A DNA stretch of 64,000 nucleotides from Tubulanus polymorphus (GCF_964204645.1 NC_134028.1:682001-746000); one strand, 5' to 3'; positions 11,452-24,718 are shown, counted from the first letter of the stretch. The notes: generated by a model not told the origin, from the letters alone. Made by a program: numbers and translations.

Positions 11452-14400
11452 ATGAAGCTGATGAGATTAGAATTATTTCTCGTGTTGTTATTAGTGAATT
11501 TGATCGGAGGCGATGAACACAATCATATCGTAAGTGCAACTGTCAATTTACAACAGATTTTGACAGTTCTGTTTGTTTCCTTCGAATTTAATGATTGATT
11601 GAAGAAGCCTCATTCATGTCATCACCAAGTGTTTATAGCGATATTTGAACGAAGCCAATTTAGTGTGAATGGTTTGTCTCCTGTCGCTGAGGAGCGAGTT
11701 CGACCCAAGACTGTCGGAAATTATCATCATATGTTCTGTCAGTGTCTGCTGGATGTTTTTGGGTGCCAATGGCAATGCCCCAATTGCCCTACGCTAGATA
11801 GAGACATTCACTATACTCTAACAATAGTCCTAACTAAAAACCACATCGATAGCGGGAACTAGAGTTTGGTTTAACAGGGAGGTTATGAAAATACAGTAAC
11901 ATAGGTTGGGTACTGATCAGCTGATTGTGCTGACTGGTTCTTGTCTAGCCTCAGCTAACCCCTCTCAGCCTCCCCTCTCCCCCTACCCTCCGTTTAATAG
12001 TTGTTTATTTATTGTTTTATCAGTATGAAGATAAAGAAGAAGTAGTTCTATGGATGAATACGGTTGGACCGTATCACAACCGTCAGGAGACGTATTCCTA
12101 CTTCTCTTTACCGTTTTGTCGCGGAACTAAACTAGATATCGGTCATTACCACGAGACTCTCGGCGAGGCGTTACAGGGAGTCGAATTAGAATTGAGTGGC
12201 CTCGATATAGACTTTAAAGGTTCGTATTCACTGGTATAAGATGAGTTGTTTCTACTCTTAAAAAACTTTGCAGCAAAATATTCTCGATATAAGAATAATC
12301 TCTTTTTGATGTCTAATTACTCGCATCTTAGGTGAAATCTACTCCAGTTCAGAGATATATACCGGGTTGTTTTGGTGTGTATGTTATGATTGTTAATGTA
12401 TTTCAGGTGATATGCCAAAGAAAGAAGCTTGTGTAGTAGAACTATCTAAAGAACATTATCAAGCATTTGTTTATGCAGTTAAGAATCATTACTGGTATCA
12501 GATGTATATCGATGACCTTCCTATTTGGGGTAAGACATTGTCTTATAATTCCTCACTCGACTGCCCGAAACGAGTTCAATTATTTTACCGAGATTTATTG
12601 ATTTCTGTCAGGAATTGTTGGAGAGATCGATGAAAGCGGAGACGCTTACTATATTTGGACTCATAAGAAGTTTGATATTGGTTGGAATGGTAAACAGATC
12701 GTAGATGTCAATTTAACGAGTGAAGCCAAAGTCAAACTCGCTCCTAATATTAAAATACCGTTCACGTATGAGGTAAGGTTAACCTCGGGTTGACCTCACA
12801 TACGAGGAGGTTGAGACCTCACATACAAGGAGGTTGAGACCTCACATACGAGGAAGTCACCCTCTTACAGCTCAACCTAACATGAGCTCAAAACCCATCA
12901 CACTTTAAAATTTTATCACATATTTATTTTGTAGGTAAAATGGCATAAATCTAATGTATTGTACAAAGATAGATTTGACAAATATTTGGATCCGAATTTC
13001 TTCCAACACAGAGTAAGTGTGAATTATCTCTCACTGAATGAGATTCAGATATATCGTATATTGTCTATATATTTTATATTTGTATTTGATAGATTCACTG
13101 GTTTAGTATTTTTAACTCGTTTATGATGGTGATATTCCTGGTTGGTTTAGTCAGTATGATTCTAATGAGAACTCTCCGTAAGGATTATGCACGTTACAGT
13201 AAAGATGATGATTTAGATGATATGGTAAGCGTTGTATCCTCAGCAGTCCGGGGTTCCCCCCTCCTCCCCTCCCCTATTGATGTATATTTGTTGTTTATTT
13301 CAGGAACGAGATCTCGGTGATGAATATGGCTGGAAACAAGTTCACGGAGATGTTTTCCGTCCTGCTACGAACCCGATTCTGTTCTCAGCTCTGATTGGTT
13401 CTGGTTATCAGATAATGATTGTTTCACTGTGTGTGATTAGTTTAGCGATAGTCGGAGAGCTTTATACAGAGTAAGAGCATTCTTTCATTAACTCCCCCTC
13501 CCCCCGTCTGTCCACCTCCCTCCCCCCATCCGTCTACCCACCTCCCTCCCCCATCCGTCTACCCACCTCCCTCCCCCATCCGTCTACCCACCTCCCTCCC
13601 CCATCCGTCTACCCACCTCCCTCCTCAATACCTCAATATTTTAGGCAGAAAACTGATCACCTATTTGTAATGTATCTATTTGTAATGTATGTATTTTAAG
13701 GCGAGGTTCTATGTTGAGTACCGCTATATTTGTGTATGCTGCCACTTCACCTATAAATGGATTCTTCGGAGGTGGACTTTACGCTCGAATGGGTGGAAAA
13801 ATGTGGATAAAACAGATGTTTATCGGTGCTTTCATCGTTCCAGCAGTCGTGTGTGGAACTGCTTTCTTTATTAATTTCATCGCTATCTATTACCACGCAT
13901 CGAGAGCTATTCCATTTGGAACTATGGTAAATATATTCAATACATATCTCAGTGTGGGACGGGATGGGGTGGGGCAGGACAGACTCAGGGTCTGTGTGGG
14001 TGGGGACAGGGTTGGGGTCTGCGTGGGGCAGGACAGACTCACGGTCTGTGTGAGTGGGGACAGGGTTGGGCTCTGCGTGGGGCAGGACAGACTCAGGGTC
14101 TGTGTGGGTGGGGACAGGGTTGGGGTCTGCGTGGGGCAGGACAGACTCAGGGTCTGTGTGAGTGGGGACAGACTCGGGGTCTTCGTGGGGCAGGACAGAC
14201 TCAGGGTCTGTGTGGGTGGGGACAGGGTTGGGGTCTGCGTGGGGCAGGACAGACTCAGGGTCTATGTGGGTGAGGACAGGCCCAGGCTCAGGGTGTTTGA
14301 CTATTTTATCATTCTCTTACAGGTCGCTGTAACTTGTATCTGTTTGTTTATAATTCTACCGTTAAACCTCGTCGGTACTGTGATTGGTAGAAACGTCTCC

Positions 14401-15604
14401 GGGCAACCAGATTACCCGTGTCGTATTAACGCAGTACCCAGACCGATACCTGAGAAGAAATGGTTCATGGAACCGAGTGTGATCGTGTTTCTAGGTGGAA
14501 TTCTACCTTTCGGATCAATTTTCATCGAAATGTGAGTTCACTATAAAAACCTTTATAATCACAATCTGACTTTCATAGCTTTTTATTCCTAATTAGTTGT
14601 ATGTTAATTTTTGTAGGTATTTTATTTTCACATCATTCTGGGCGTATAAAATCTACTATGTTTATGGTTTTATGCTGTTAGTTCTGTTGATATTGTGTAT
14701 AGTAACTGTTTGCGTTACTATCGTCTGTACATATTTCCTATTGAATGCTGAGGATTATCGCTGGTAAGTACTTACCCCTCACCTCTTCCTGCGGCTCTCG
14801 TGAGTGACACAGTTACCCCTCACCTCTTCCTGCGGCTCTCGTGAGTGACACAGTTACCCCTCACCTCTTCCTGCTGCTCTCGTGAGTGACACAGTTACCC
14901 CTCACCTCTTCCTGCGGCTCTCGTGAGTGACACACCCCTCACCTCTTCCCGTCGCTCTCGTGAGTGACACAGTTACCCCTCACCTCTTCCCGCTGCTCTC
15001 TGAGTGACACACTTACCCCTCACCTCTTCCCGCCGCTCTCGTGAGTGACACGGGTATCAGTATGAATTGATGCTCTTCTATTTCAGGCAATGGACCAGTT
15101 TCCTGTCAGCTGCATCGACTTCTGGATACGTTTATCTCTATTCATTTTATTATTTCTTCTTCAAAACGAAGTAAGTTTTCAGAATCCCCCCCTCCTCCTC
15201 CCTGTTTCAGCCCCCTCACACTCCCCCATCCCTCTACTGATGTGTGTATGAATTGTTATTTCAGAATGTATGGCTTGTTCCAGACTACATTTTATTTCGG
15301 TTATATGGCCCTGTTCAGTTTATCTCTAGGAATCATGTGTGGTAAGTACTGTGAGGAGCGTCGTGTGTCACAGGTGTTCGACCAGTTTATAACCGGTTTC
15401 CGACACCTGCCGTTACTATACTATCCACACCTCAAACACATTCATTGTCAACATTATTACAACTGTAATTATGTACTGTCCATAAATCAGACACTGTTTT
15501 ATCGATTATTATTTTATTGATTATTATATTTTTCAGGAACTGTCGGTTTCATCGGAACAAATATATTTGTGCGCAAAATATACTCAACAGTGAAAATAGA
15601 CTAG
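11452..15604 (+). CDS. TM9SF3: Transmembrane 9 superfamily member 3
   Basis: Thirteen exons: 11452-11529, 12024-12219, 12407-12529, 12612-12772, 12935-13012, 13093-13224, 13304-13470, 13701-13926, 14323-14531, 14617-14763, 15087-15170, 15265-15341, 15537-15604. They join in phase into 581 residues; vertebrate TM9SF3 has about 589. A signal peptide (residues 1-20) leads a lumenal domain with the near-invariant [15 protein letters not shown] block. Nine membrane helices start near residue 217 ([16 protein letters not shown]). [20 protein letters not shown] and [14 protein letters not shown] are family hallmarks. The C-terminus KIYSTVKID ends in an acidic/Lys COPI-type signal (KxD) typical of the family. 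TM9 proteins are Golgi/endosomal and affect trafficking of glycine-rich membrane segments. Every donor and acceptor is GT-AG, and identity with the vertebrate protein is very high. Confidence 0.96.
12780..12862. repeat. Short direct repeat in TM9SF3 intron 4
   Basis: Three to four units containing CCTCACATACGAGGAGGTTG begin right after the donor at 12773. They lie within a small intron and have no evident function. Confidence 0.75.
13508..13622. repeat. 25-bp minisatellite in TM9SF3 intron 7
   Basis: Pyrimidine-rich units of CACCTCCCTCCCCCATCCGT plus CTACC, four to five copies, within the 13471-13700 intron. Confidence 0.9.
13947..14282. repeat. 54-bp minisatellite filling TM9SF3 intron 8
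   Basis: About six G-rich units containing GGGACAGGGTTGGGGTCTGC and GGGGCAGGACAGACTCAGGG. The period of 54 is divisible by three and no unit carries a stop, so the whole 396-bp intron (13927-14322) is open and in frame with both neighbouring exons. Confidence 0.92.
14770..15052. repeat. 41-bp minisatellite in TM9SF3 intron 10
   Basis: About seven units of TTACCCCTCACCTCTTCCTG plus CGGCTCTCGTGAGTGACACAG. The array starts immediately after the exon-10 donor. Each unit contains a GTGAGT word that resembles a 5' splice site. Confidence 0.92.
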
Positions 15605-15788
15605 AGGCTACAACACACTGGACTCATAAACGATTCAACTGTGACTTTAAAACTAAACTATTTGATATCTATTTGTTGGATGTGATAATGGAAATATGGT
15701 GGTGATTTCATTGAACTGATGCTCAGCAGTCACTATGATTCTGAACTGATGGCGCTCAGTTCTGTTAAACAGTCAAAAACATGTATTG

Positions 15789-15794
15789 AATAAA
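15789..15794 (+). terminator. Candidate polyadenylation signal of TM9SF3
   Basis: AATAAA lies 185 bp after the stop at 15602-15604. Longer 3' UTRs are possible since the next gene on this strand is far away. Confidence 0.5.
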
Positions 15795-16505
15795 GTGATC
15801 TTCCATATCACAAATCTCTACTATTACTGACATCAAACTAGTACATTACAGTAATAGTGTATGTAAGTTTAGCTACCGGTCTCTGGAACAGCTACCAGGT
15901 CATTGTTATCATATACTTTAAGCTGCTGCAGTATTTTTAAGTTAGCCTCAGAGACAAGAAGCTTCTTTCTGGTGATTCGGAATCTGGATAATTATCTGTA
16001 GTTGAAATTAAAGATATTTTCAGCGAGGTTGATGTTTTTGGCTGCGTTTTAAACAAGTTTCCACTTATAGTTTTCTTACTCAATTATTTTTCTTAGATTT
16101 TTGTAAACATGGACACAATTTAATAGATCTACAGCCACATTCATTCATTCTTTATATCGATACCAATCGTTGAAATATCTTTTATTTCATCTAGTCACAA
16201 ATATAGAAAACCAGAATCAAATACACAGATTTCAGTGCTGCTTCTAGGTTTAATTAACATCGTAGCGTCTTAGAGTTTTTATCTTGTAAAAATCCTCTGA
16301 ATTCGAACATATATTGTAATGATGCTATACATTGTACATATCCAGTCGGTTTATATTGTATAGGATCTGAATGATAGAGTTTAACGCTGATATATATTTG
16401 ATGTAAGTCAAACTCATGAAGGGTTTTATTTATATGATGTTAACAGGGTTCAAACTCAAACTATGTGTAGACACTACAATGATAGATGTTAATATGAGAT
16501 ACCAG

Positions 16506-16620
16506 GGGCTGGTTGCATAGTCATGACTTGGACTTAAGACCACAACTTAGTTCTGTAGCCAATCTAACAACTTTGGACCAGTTTTAAGATTTGAAACCAC
16601 TTTTGACTTTGCAACTGGCC
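16506..16620. mobile_element. Short inverted-repeat (MITE-like) element
   Basis: The left end GGGCTGGTTGCATAGTCATG matches, inverted, the right end TTTTGACTTTGCAACTGGCC, with about 115 bp in all and no coding capacity. This is the structure of a non-autonomous DNA element. Confidence 0.55.
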
Positions 16621-17427
16621 ACAGGTATATTAACTATATGTTTATAATGAAACTGAACTCAGATATTCAATCAATTTTCATCTATTCTGATCAGTGTAAA
16701 TTGTGGGTGATTGAATTAATGCTTTATTGCGGTGTTTGTCATTTCTCGTTTCACAGATTGCTCTCATCAACTCGTCGTCTTATTGAAGTATCGATCTTGT
16801 TTTACCCAGATTCTGTACAGATATATCATTATCATTATTATTATTATTGTAAACATGAAACAAAAAGAGAAAGTTTCTAAATCTCGATATAAAGAACATG
16901 TAAATATTTTTCTAGTGCGTCTTGATCGTCATCAAAATAATGTGGAGAGTATGTAATATAAGGGGAAGATGTAATTTAATAAATATCAGTCAAATATCTG
17001 TTAATATTCAATTGTTTATTTATTGTTTATTCGCTGAGGAAACGACGACTAGGGAAGTTTCTAGTCCGCGTCATCATCTGATTCGAATCCGTCGGGCATC
17101 GTTCATGATAGAAAACGGTCGCTAATGTACTGCTGGTCATTTTGACAGATGTGTGGAAAATGACATCCATTGCAAAGTTTGGTGAGATACTAGATACTAG
17201 TCAACTAAATAGATAAGAGAGATACAATTCAATTATCCCTACTTGAAGACCTAAGGTGATGATGTGACCAGGTTCGCGAATCACTGACATAGAGAGAATG
17301 GTCCTGTGTATCTAAACCGTCAGGTTTCAGGCAATGATTCTTACCCTGGCATGCGAGCGGCGAGAACCAAGATGCAGTTTAGAGAATTAGCGTCTTTTAA
17401 AGACACAGTAGACTGCAGCAGACCTAT

Positions 17428-17560
17428 CTACATATGGTCCTGAAGATGATGGATTCAATCTAAATAGATGAGTTGGGTGTACTGAATTGATTTCCAAGAG
17501 ATAGGTTGAAAGATTCAGATTATTCTGGCTACATATGGTCCTAAAGATGATGGATTCAAT
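17428..17560. repeat. Pair of 32-bp direct repeats, 101 bp apart
   Basis: CTACATATGGTCCTGAAGAT and its 12-bp extension occur at 17428 and again at 17529 with one mismatch. They may be two units of a 101-bp repeat or the ends of an insertion. Confidence 0.7.
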
Positions 17561-18518
17561 GGTGTAAACTCCTTCCTGAAGATGAACAAGATTTAAAAAC
17601 AAAAACTCCGATAATTGAAGATAAAATATCTGCACGATATATTAATTGTATACATTACACATGTGAATACAGGCTTTCATCATTGATGATTGTCGCTTGT
17701 ACAATTAAACTATTAAAGCCATTAATAGAAGTTTAGAAACAACTTCTGAATTGACAACCGAATAAAAAACGACACATTCAGTAAAACGAATAAGACATAA
17801 CTTGGGAAACAAAGTTATCAAAAATCATCTTAAAAATATTGAAAAGCACATGATTTATTTTTTTTTCGTGTTCGTAAAATCATTTTTGAACTTATTTTAG
17901 CACCACTTCAGACTCTACCGCGTTAGATTTTATCAAATCTTAATCGTCAAAATGGAAAGTTTCCTCGTCACAGTTTGCAACAAATAAGCAAACACAGTAA
18001 AGTCCTAATTAATAATTGACCGATACAACACTTCTGAAGTTTTATATGGAAGAATTAATATGCACAAGAGTCAGATCATCAGACGTAAAATCCATCAATT
18101 CCTGTAGGAAGTACTGATTGGTCAGCATCATGTGAGTTATACAGTCCGAGGACCAGTTCAAACACCAGTCACGACTTAATTCTAGCCCTGAAAACCGCAG
18201 TGATATGAAGCTATATTATTTTACAGTAGGATTCGTGTTGATTTGAATTCATTAAGATATATACAGATTTATACAGAGTTATATACAGTATGATCACTGA
18301 TTGCATCTTTTAAGGAATGGCAACAGATTTAGTCAATAATTAATTCATAAATATGTTATAGTGAATCTTTGGAAGAACTATACAATACATAATATAGATG
18401 TACATATGCAACATTTGAATTCATTGTGTGGTCATTTAGAACAGCTTCATAACAAGTGGTAAGCCTATTCCTATAGAAATCTGAACAATGAATAACTTAT
18501 TTGACAATATAGGTAATC

Positions 18519-18581
18519 CCCATGGGTAATCCCGAGAGGTAATCCCATGGGTAATCCCTAGAGGTAATCCCCGTAATCCCG
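18519..18581. repeat. Tandem GGTAATCCC-type repeat
   Basis: Four to five degenerate units of GGTAATCCCNNGNG, about 14 bp each. Confidence 0.7.
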
Positions 18582-18986
18582 AGATAGCCAAAGCTTTCAA
18601 CGTAGCAAGTACAAGTACTACATATACTTGGTCTAGTTGCAAATTTTCAATATCTTCCAACATTCCACAGTTCTTAATTCCCTGAATCATTTCTACATGA
18701 TAAATACTAATTTACATAATGTATCACTTATTTACATATAACATAATCAATAATAGTAGTAATAATAATTTACACATTATCCTATTTACATAATTTGTCG
18801 AATGCCCTGTTACACGTTTAGGTCAAGGGCACTGATAAATGCAATATCTTTCTGCCATCATCCGAGTTTTGTTCATAAATAAAGTTTTTTTTTTCAGAGA
18901 CAAAGATCATCCTTAAATTATATTTACATTGCTGCCTTTTAGACTATTACAAGCTTTACACAGAAAACGCTTTGAAACACTTCGTG

Positions 18987-21900
18987 CTATAATCCAACTT
19001 GAGCTCTGAAATGAGAAGAAACAAGTTACTCAGTAACGAGATTGTACAAAGGAATAATTACTATACATGAAGATTCAATCGATTCAAGGTTGTTGCGACT
19101 TACTTCAATGATTTATGTCGTTCTTTCTCGTAACTATTTTCCGGAGCTTCACATTCAAATGAAGCCAATGAAAGCGCTGTAAATGAAATAATGATAAATT
19201 TGCTGATTGATGAAAAGTGCTTGAACTCCGAATAAAACTCGAATTCATGATTCAGTATCTACTTACAAGTTTCAGAGAACACTGGTGTAGTTAGCACATA
19301 TGTAATCACGTGGTCGTGTTTTTCAAACGGACACTGAAATCGAGAACGTTAAAAATCTATAAATGTGAAAGGAGTAATCTGTGCACTTACGTGATGAGAT
19401 ACTTACCTCTACTTGTTTCCATGTCAGGAATTCTGTAATCTGTTTAGCGAGCTGCCAGAATTTCTATAACAAAAACACCAGTATCAAATCAGTTTTACAC
19501 TAATATCATAGACATGTTCAAAGGACAAGTACTCAATTTGCTTAAAGCATGTGATAAGCTTTCTGCTTTACAAGACGAAAAATCAGAGCGCGGGTTATCA
19601 CTTTCAACTAGTCTAATGACCATGCTGCTAATGTCAGCGCACGTAAGGAGCTTAGGACATGTTCTCCCTGCCATTACAGAGCATAATTCAGGTTACAGAA
19701 GTTGTTAATGAGCTGAGATGAAATTCAGTACTAACCTCGAAGTTGATATGACCGCTTTGTAGTCTGTTGGAACACCCTTCATTGAGGAAATATAAATCTT
19801 TAACCAACAAACTGAAGAATGGAATAATAATTCGTTCTCGATCATCAACGGCTCCTTCAGATCGCCATAAAGCGGCTTTTAGCGTCGATCTATAACTGGA
19901 AAAATTATTTCTCGGATCCATTTGATGCTGAAAAACATAAATTTATTTCAAAACTCTTAAATTCACCCCAAAACGACAAAATTACAACAACGTTATAGGT
20001 AAAACTTTTTCATATCGGAATATCTTACCTCCAAAACTTCAAACTTTTCCATGTTTACTTTGGACCACTAAAAGTAAATATGAATGAAATGATGATTTCA
20101 AAACAATTGTTAATATAAGTCTAATTATGATAATATTTCTAAGAATGTATTTTCGGGATTCCTACCGTTTTCTTTAACCTCGCAACTTGACTCAGATTCA
20201 AACCAGCTGTAAATATACAGACCATACACGTTTTAGTGATAAGTTGAAGAGACCTGGATTACCATCAGAGGTTTAATCAATCAGCTCACCTATAATTGCC
20301 ATCAGTGAATTAAAGTTCCCGATATTGAAACATTCTTTCGCGACATCAATGAAATAATTGATGATTTTCACGCGTTGCTTTTTCTTCAAATGCTGAAACA
20401 ATAAAAAAACATTATAGTTTCACGCAAAGTCCTCTAGAGGGGGTAGTTTCAGACTCACTGGGTGGCAGGAGACACTAACCATACAGATCTCTGTAGCTAC
20501 TAAATAACTGAGTCGATTGAACCAATCTACATATTCTTCCAAGTTCTTCGTTTTCTTTAGATCTTGAACTGAAGTCTGTAAACAACGTGAAAGTAATAAG
20601 TATCACTAAACTGTGCTCCGTGTTCAAGGTTCTCGCAAGTTAACTGTATTTACCTCGATTTCTGTATCTTTAGAAAATGCTTGCACGAATTCTTCAGGTC
20701 CAATATTACTCAATCGTTCCTGCGAGATAAATAGAATCCATTAGATATATTACACAGGGACACACGAGATCAGAGGCTCGAAGACGTGTTGGTTTCCGTA
20801 CAAAATTAACGACTGATGTTCAATTTAATCGAAAAGACAACACTCTATATGAAGAAAACTATGAGAGTAATAGCATTTTCATTCAATTCTTTGAACCATT
20901 TTCAAAACAGTTTGTAGTTTTTCTTCATATTTTGGGTTTCTTTTCAAAACTAATGTTAACTTTCCGGCTACTTACTAATTCTATATGAGTGAGTTGTTGT
21001 GCCATAACTAGAGGACTAGAACATGTATCGTGAATATCAGTCTGGAATTGAATATCAGGAAATTATCAAATTATCAAATCATTATCAAATTCCACACAAT
21101 TTCAGATATAACGAATATTAAAATGAACTTACAGTTGGAACAAGATTCAGTAATCGATGAGCGCATTCCGCTCGAATCTTCGATAAGAATTCCTCGTATC
21201 TTTGTAGAGCTGATAACTAAAAATAACAACCCAACACATATCCATGAATATTATACCTCTCTGTGCTCAGTTCCACAGTTATGACCGGACCCAGTTCCAC
21301 AGTTGTGAGATAGGTTAACTCTGATGTAAAGTCAGGACCTAGTTCCACAGTTCTGAGCTAAAATTTGATCCATGAAATTAGCCTCTTTTTAGCTCAAGAA
21401 CATTGGAACTGGGTCCTGAACGATGGAACTAGATCCTGAACGGGGGAACTGGATCCTGAACGGGGGAACTGGATCCTGAACGGTGATATAGATTGTGTAG
21501 TTTGACACTTACCCGCGCTAACAGATTGTGCATCATCACTCCGATATCTTTACGTAATTCTGGATAAATTTTCAGAACTTTCTGCGTAATTTCCTTCAAA
21601 TGTTTCATCATTCGTTCATCACGGAAGTCGTAGGGAAATAACTCTGTCCATTCGCTCAGTAATTGGATGATATGTGACCCGAATAAACCCAGCGATTCTT
21701 TATTTACATTGTCGTCCGATAAACCTTGTTGTATGCTACTCAACTGTAAAACAATCATTCCAACTTCTATAAATATCAAACCGTTAGAAATTATTTAAAT
21801 TCTTTCAGTTGGAAAAGCGAGGACGAGTGCGATATATCATAGTGCAGAACAATGGTTTCAAGGAGTGATCTCAATTAGTGGTTCGTGACCAACTGAACGA

Positions 21901-22774
21901 AAACTTGACTGCATAAATAGAATTCTAGTGTCAGCTCCGATATACAGACATGTAAACAATCAAACTATTACTAGATTTTTGGCAAAATTAAAACAAAAAG
22001 AATTGTTCCACGCGAGGGAAGTGAAGTAACCGTATTTTGGCATCGAGACAACAGGTCGATACATCGGTCAAGTGGTCAGTCTAAGTAGTTTGTTGTTGTG
22101 TTCACAGTGTAAAGTGGTCATCGGTCAGAAAACGTACCTGAGTAACTTCCTTGAGTAAACTGTGCGGTTTGATAAAAAGTCGAGAACTCAGAACAAATGC
22201 AAACACGAAAGTTCGCTGAAATTGAAAAACAAAATAAACGATATTTAAATATGGCTGCAAAGCAGTCAATTCACTTTTGAGACCTGTATATCTCTGGATT
22301 AGGGTCAGGACGCCATAAGTCTAGAAAAAATTTGATTCGGTTGTTCCCCTGTACGAAGTTGATAAGATAAAGGATTATGTAAGTTATAAGAATAAACAAC
22401 GTAACAAAATGAAACCCGTTAAATACAATTATAGCATTGAGTTCAATATGTACTGATAAAACAATGCGTAAGCAAGAAAAAAAATTCGTTTTGAACCAGT
22501 AATGAAGAAGGATTCAATGGTTGAGATACTCACATCAGGGTAGTAATGTTTGGTTGGAACTAAATGTCGGATAAGTCCGTCTAATGACCCGGAATATAGA
22601 TTTCCATCTTGATAAATAATTGCCTGAAAAATTAAAACGAATATCGATACAAATCATATATTCTCGATGTAAATATTTTTGCTGAATTTCTTAAAGACTT
22701 ACGTCATTATCATCAACTTGAGGTAGGGCATATCCATTGCCGGCAATGGAAAACAGGTGGGCCAAATTGGACAT
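18987..22774 (-). CDS. RASGEF1: RasGEF domain-containing family member 1 (RASGEF1-type exchange factor)
   Basis: Sixteen minus-strand exons: 22703-22774, 22534-22623, 22138-22215, 21513-21743, 21133-21216, 20976-21041, 20654-20719, 20480-20575, 20290-20392, 20166-20206, 20029-20067, 19736-19927, 19407-19463, 19267-19333, 19104-19176, 18987-19005. They join in phase to 457 residues; human RASGEF1B has about 473. A RasGEF_N module (residues 25-165) contains LIRHLVPT, VLSSRLF and EWTELFPYDFRDERMM. The catalytic CDC25-like domain (about 205-450) contains AQQLTHIELERL, FVQAF, NRLSYLVATEIC, FNIGNFNSLMAII, IPFFSLLVKDLYFLNEG and EFLTWKQVECPFE. The family activates Rap2-type small GTPases. The start at 22772-22774 is the first in-frame Met of an exon that may begin upstream of it (the exon opens at 22792 in phase 0), so further N-terminal coding exons are possible. 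It differs from human proteins mainly at the two ends. Confidence 0.93.
21287..21484. mobile_element. Inverted-repeat element with tandem copies of its right end
   Basis: GGACCCAGTTCCACAGTTGT opens the core, and AACATTGGAACTGGGTCCT closes it in inverted orientation near 21416. The right end is followed by three tandem 20-bp iterations containing GGGGGAACTGGATCCTGAAC. It lies in a RASGEF1 intron and is related to the element at 59741-59851. Confidence 0.6.
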
Positions 22775-23155
22775 CTGAGGACCAACACTTTGCTGAAAAT
22801 AGAAATAAAACCCTGAATAATTATTGAATTTACTAAAACACTTCATCCAGATTCGGCAACAGTGCAAGGAAATGATACTTCGGTGTGCTACATTTGTGGG
22901 ATACGAGATGATACCCTTCAAAGTTCTACCCGCTACATGTTTATTGCAAGCGCTTTAAATCATCTTCAACATTCTCAATATTTTTCTCAACTTTAAAAAA
23001 ACACTGGACTTCCTTCAATAAGATTAATGTGGCTTCATTCTGGTTCATCGGCGAATGTTATCATAATGTTTTTAGGCATCTTTAAACACGAGTCTGTTGA
23101 TATTCATTGACGGGTGTTCACGAGTCGTAAACAAACCAAACCTCTGAATACAAGA

Positions 23156-23159
23156 ACCC

Positions 23160-23190
<31 letters not shown>

Positions 23191-23236
23191 CCGCTCTCTC
23201 TCCCTCTCTCTCCCTCCCCCTCCCTCTCTCTCCCTG
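23156..23236. repeat. CT-rich simple repeat
   Basis: CTCTCT and CCCTCC runs; open frames over it are low-complexity Ser/Leu or Arg/Glu and are not genes. Confidence 0.85.
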
Positions 23237-24718
23237 AGTCTGTTTGTAAATGTGGACGTAAAACGAATATTTCTATCACTCTCAGGTGCCTTCACAAACA
23301 TATCTTTTGCTTGTATTTAACATTCCTATCGTGTTTTCTCGTTCGCAAAGAAATAAATGGCTTTCTCTATCTCTATCCGTTTACAAAGTGTCTGATCGGA
23401 TTCTATATTTTTAATTTATATACTATATACTGTATCTATAGACGGAACGCGCATAAATTTGACGCATTGCCAACTAGATCATTATATCCGTTCAGTTCTA
23501 TTTAGACTTTTTGTCGGAATAACAATAGAAAAGCCATTCATAACTCAGTCAAACAACGTTCCTCTATAGACACGACGTGTACAGGATTTAACAAGCCTTC
23601 AACCGTTATCAATGTTTTAATTGACAAAACGATTTTCATTCTCAATTCGGTCGTGAAAGTTCGGTTCAAAAGTTTAACATTGGTTTCAATACGTTTTAAA
23701 TTGAAAGATCTAAATCTATAGTAAATGATGCAGTGTCGCAGAAGACATGAAGGGATTGATGAAGTAGTGCAGATTTATGTGGAATATACACATATACAAA
23801 TAATCATTTAAACCCAGGTCACAGTACAGGCTTTAGGGCTTAGTAAGGACTGGAATCAGTAACTGGTTCCACATAGCGTCATATCGGGTGGGCCCAGTCA
23901 TCCTCCCCCGAACTGCCACTATGCTGCTATACATGTACTGTAAATAAAGCGGAAAATATCGCGCACGTTAGTTTTGTGTAAGATGGTTGTTTGGTCTGGT
24001 CTGGTATGCATCCATCTGGATTCAATATGACAGGTTGACTCATCATCATAGATAGATAGATAGATAGAACAGGTACCGCGCACAGATGCATTGATTACAG
24101 GTGCACAATACACACCGACCGTGCATCTGCACGCATTAAATTCATCTTTTTTCGAACCCAATCTCCGAGAGATAGAACTTTTCTATAACTGCTTCATGTA
24201 TTTTTACAAATCTAAATATATTTTCTATTTCTACTTTTAACATTCATGACTCAGAAGAAGAAACTTACTTTAGTTTAAACATAGTTACTTATTTCAAGGA
24301 AATCTTTATATAGATTACCTTTCGTGCTAAAAATAAATCAATCACATTCTCCTTTGACGATCGTCAAAATCAGTCTCTGAAAATCGCCACAAATCGTAGC
24401 ATTTACAGATGTCGTGCTTCATAACATTCAGAACAACGACATAAAATACTGAAATTACTGACAACAACCAGACTTGTAAATACCGTGTAAATAACTTTAG
24501 AATAGGATAATTATCCCCAACAGAGCTAGAATTTACAGGTAGAATTAACGCCCCCCCCCTCCTCCCCTCCCCCTCCCTTCTCAGCTTAATCGTAATAGAG
24601 GAAGCGTGCAGCAGTTAGTATACAGTTCGGAGCGCTCATCCCTCGTCTTGAGAATTGACGAAAAAAGGAACCTAAACAATATTTACTGATGATACTTGAC
24701 ACAAGAGGATGATGATTG

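Larger units (their letters stand above)
15800..18986. other. Spacer between TM9SF3 and RASGEF1 3' ends
   Basis: No gene is evident between these convergent genes. It holds an inverted-repeat element (16506-16620), a pair of 32-bp direct repeats (17428 and 17529), and a short GGTAATCCC-based tandem (18519-18581). Part of the right side is presumably the RASGEF1 3' UTR; a minus-strand AATAAA at 17854-17859 is a possible but distant poly(A) signal. Confidence 0.5.

Noticed and set aside
16638-17125. Overlapping plus-strand frames after TM9SF3
   Set aside because: AT-rich composition with Ile/Tyr/His runs from an ATT repeat; no domain and no splice pattern.
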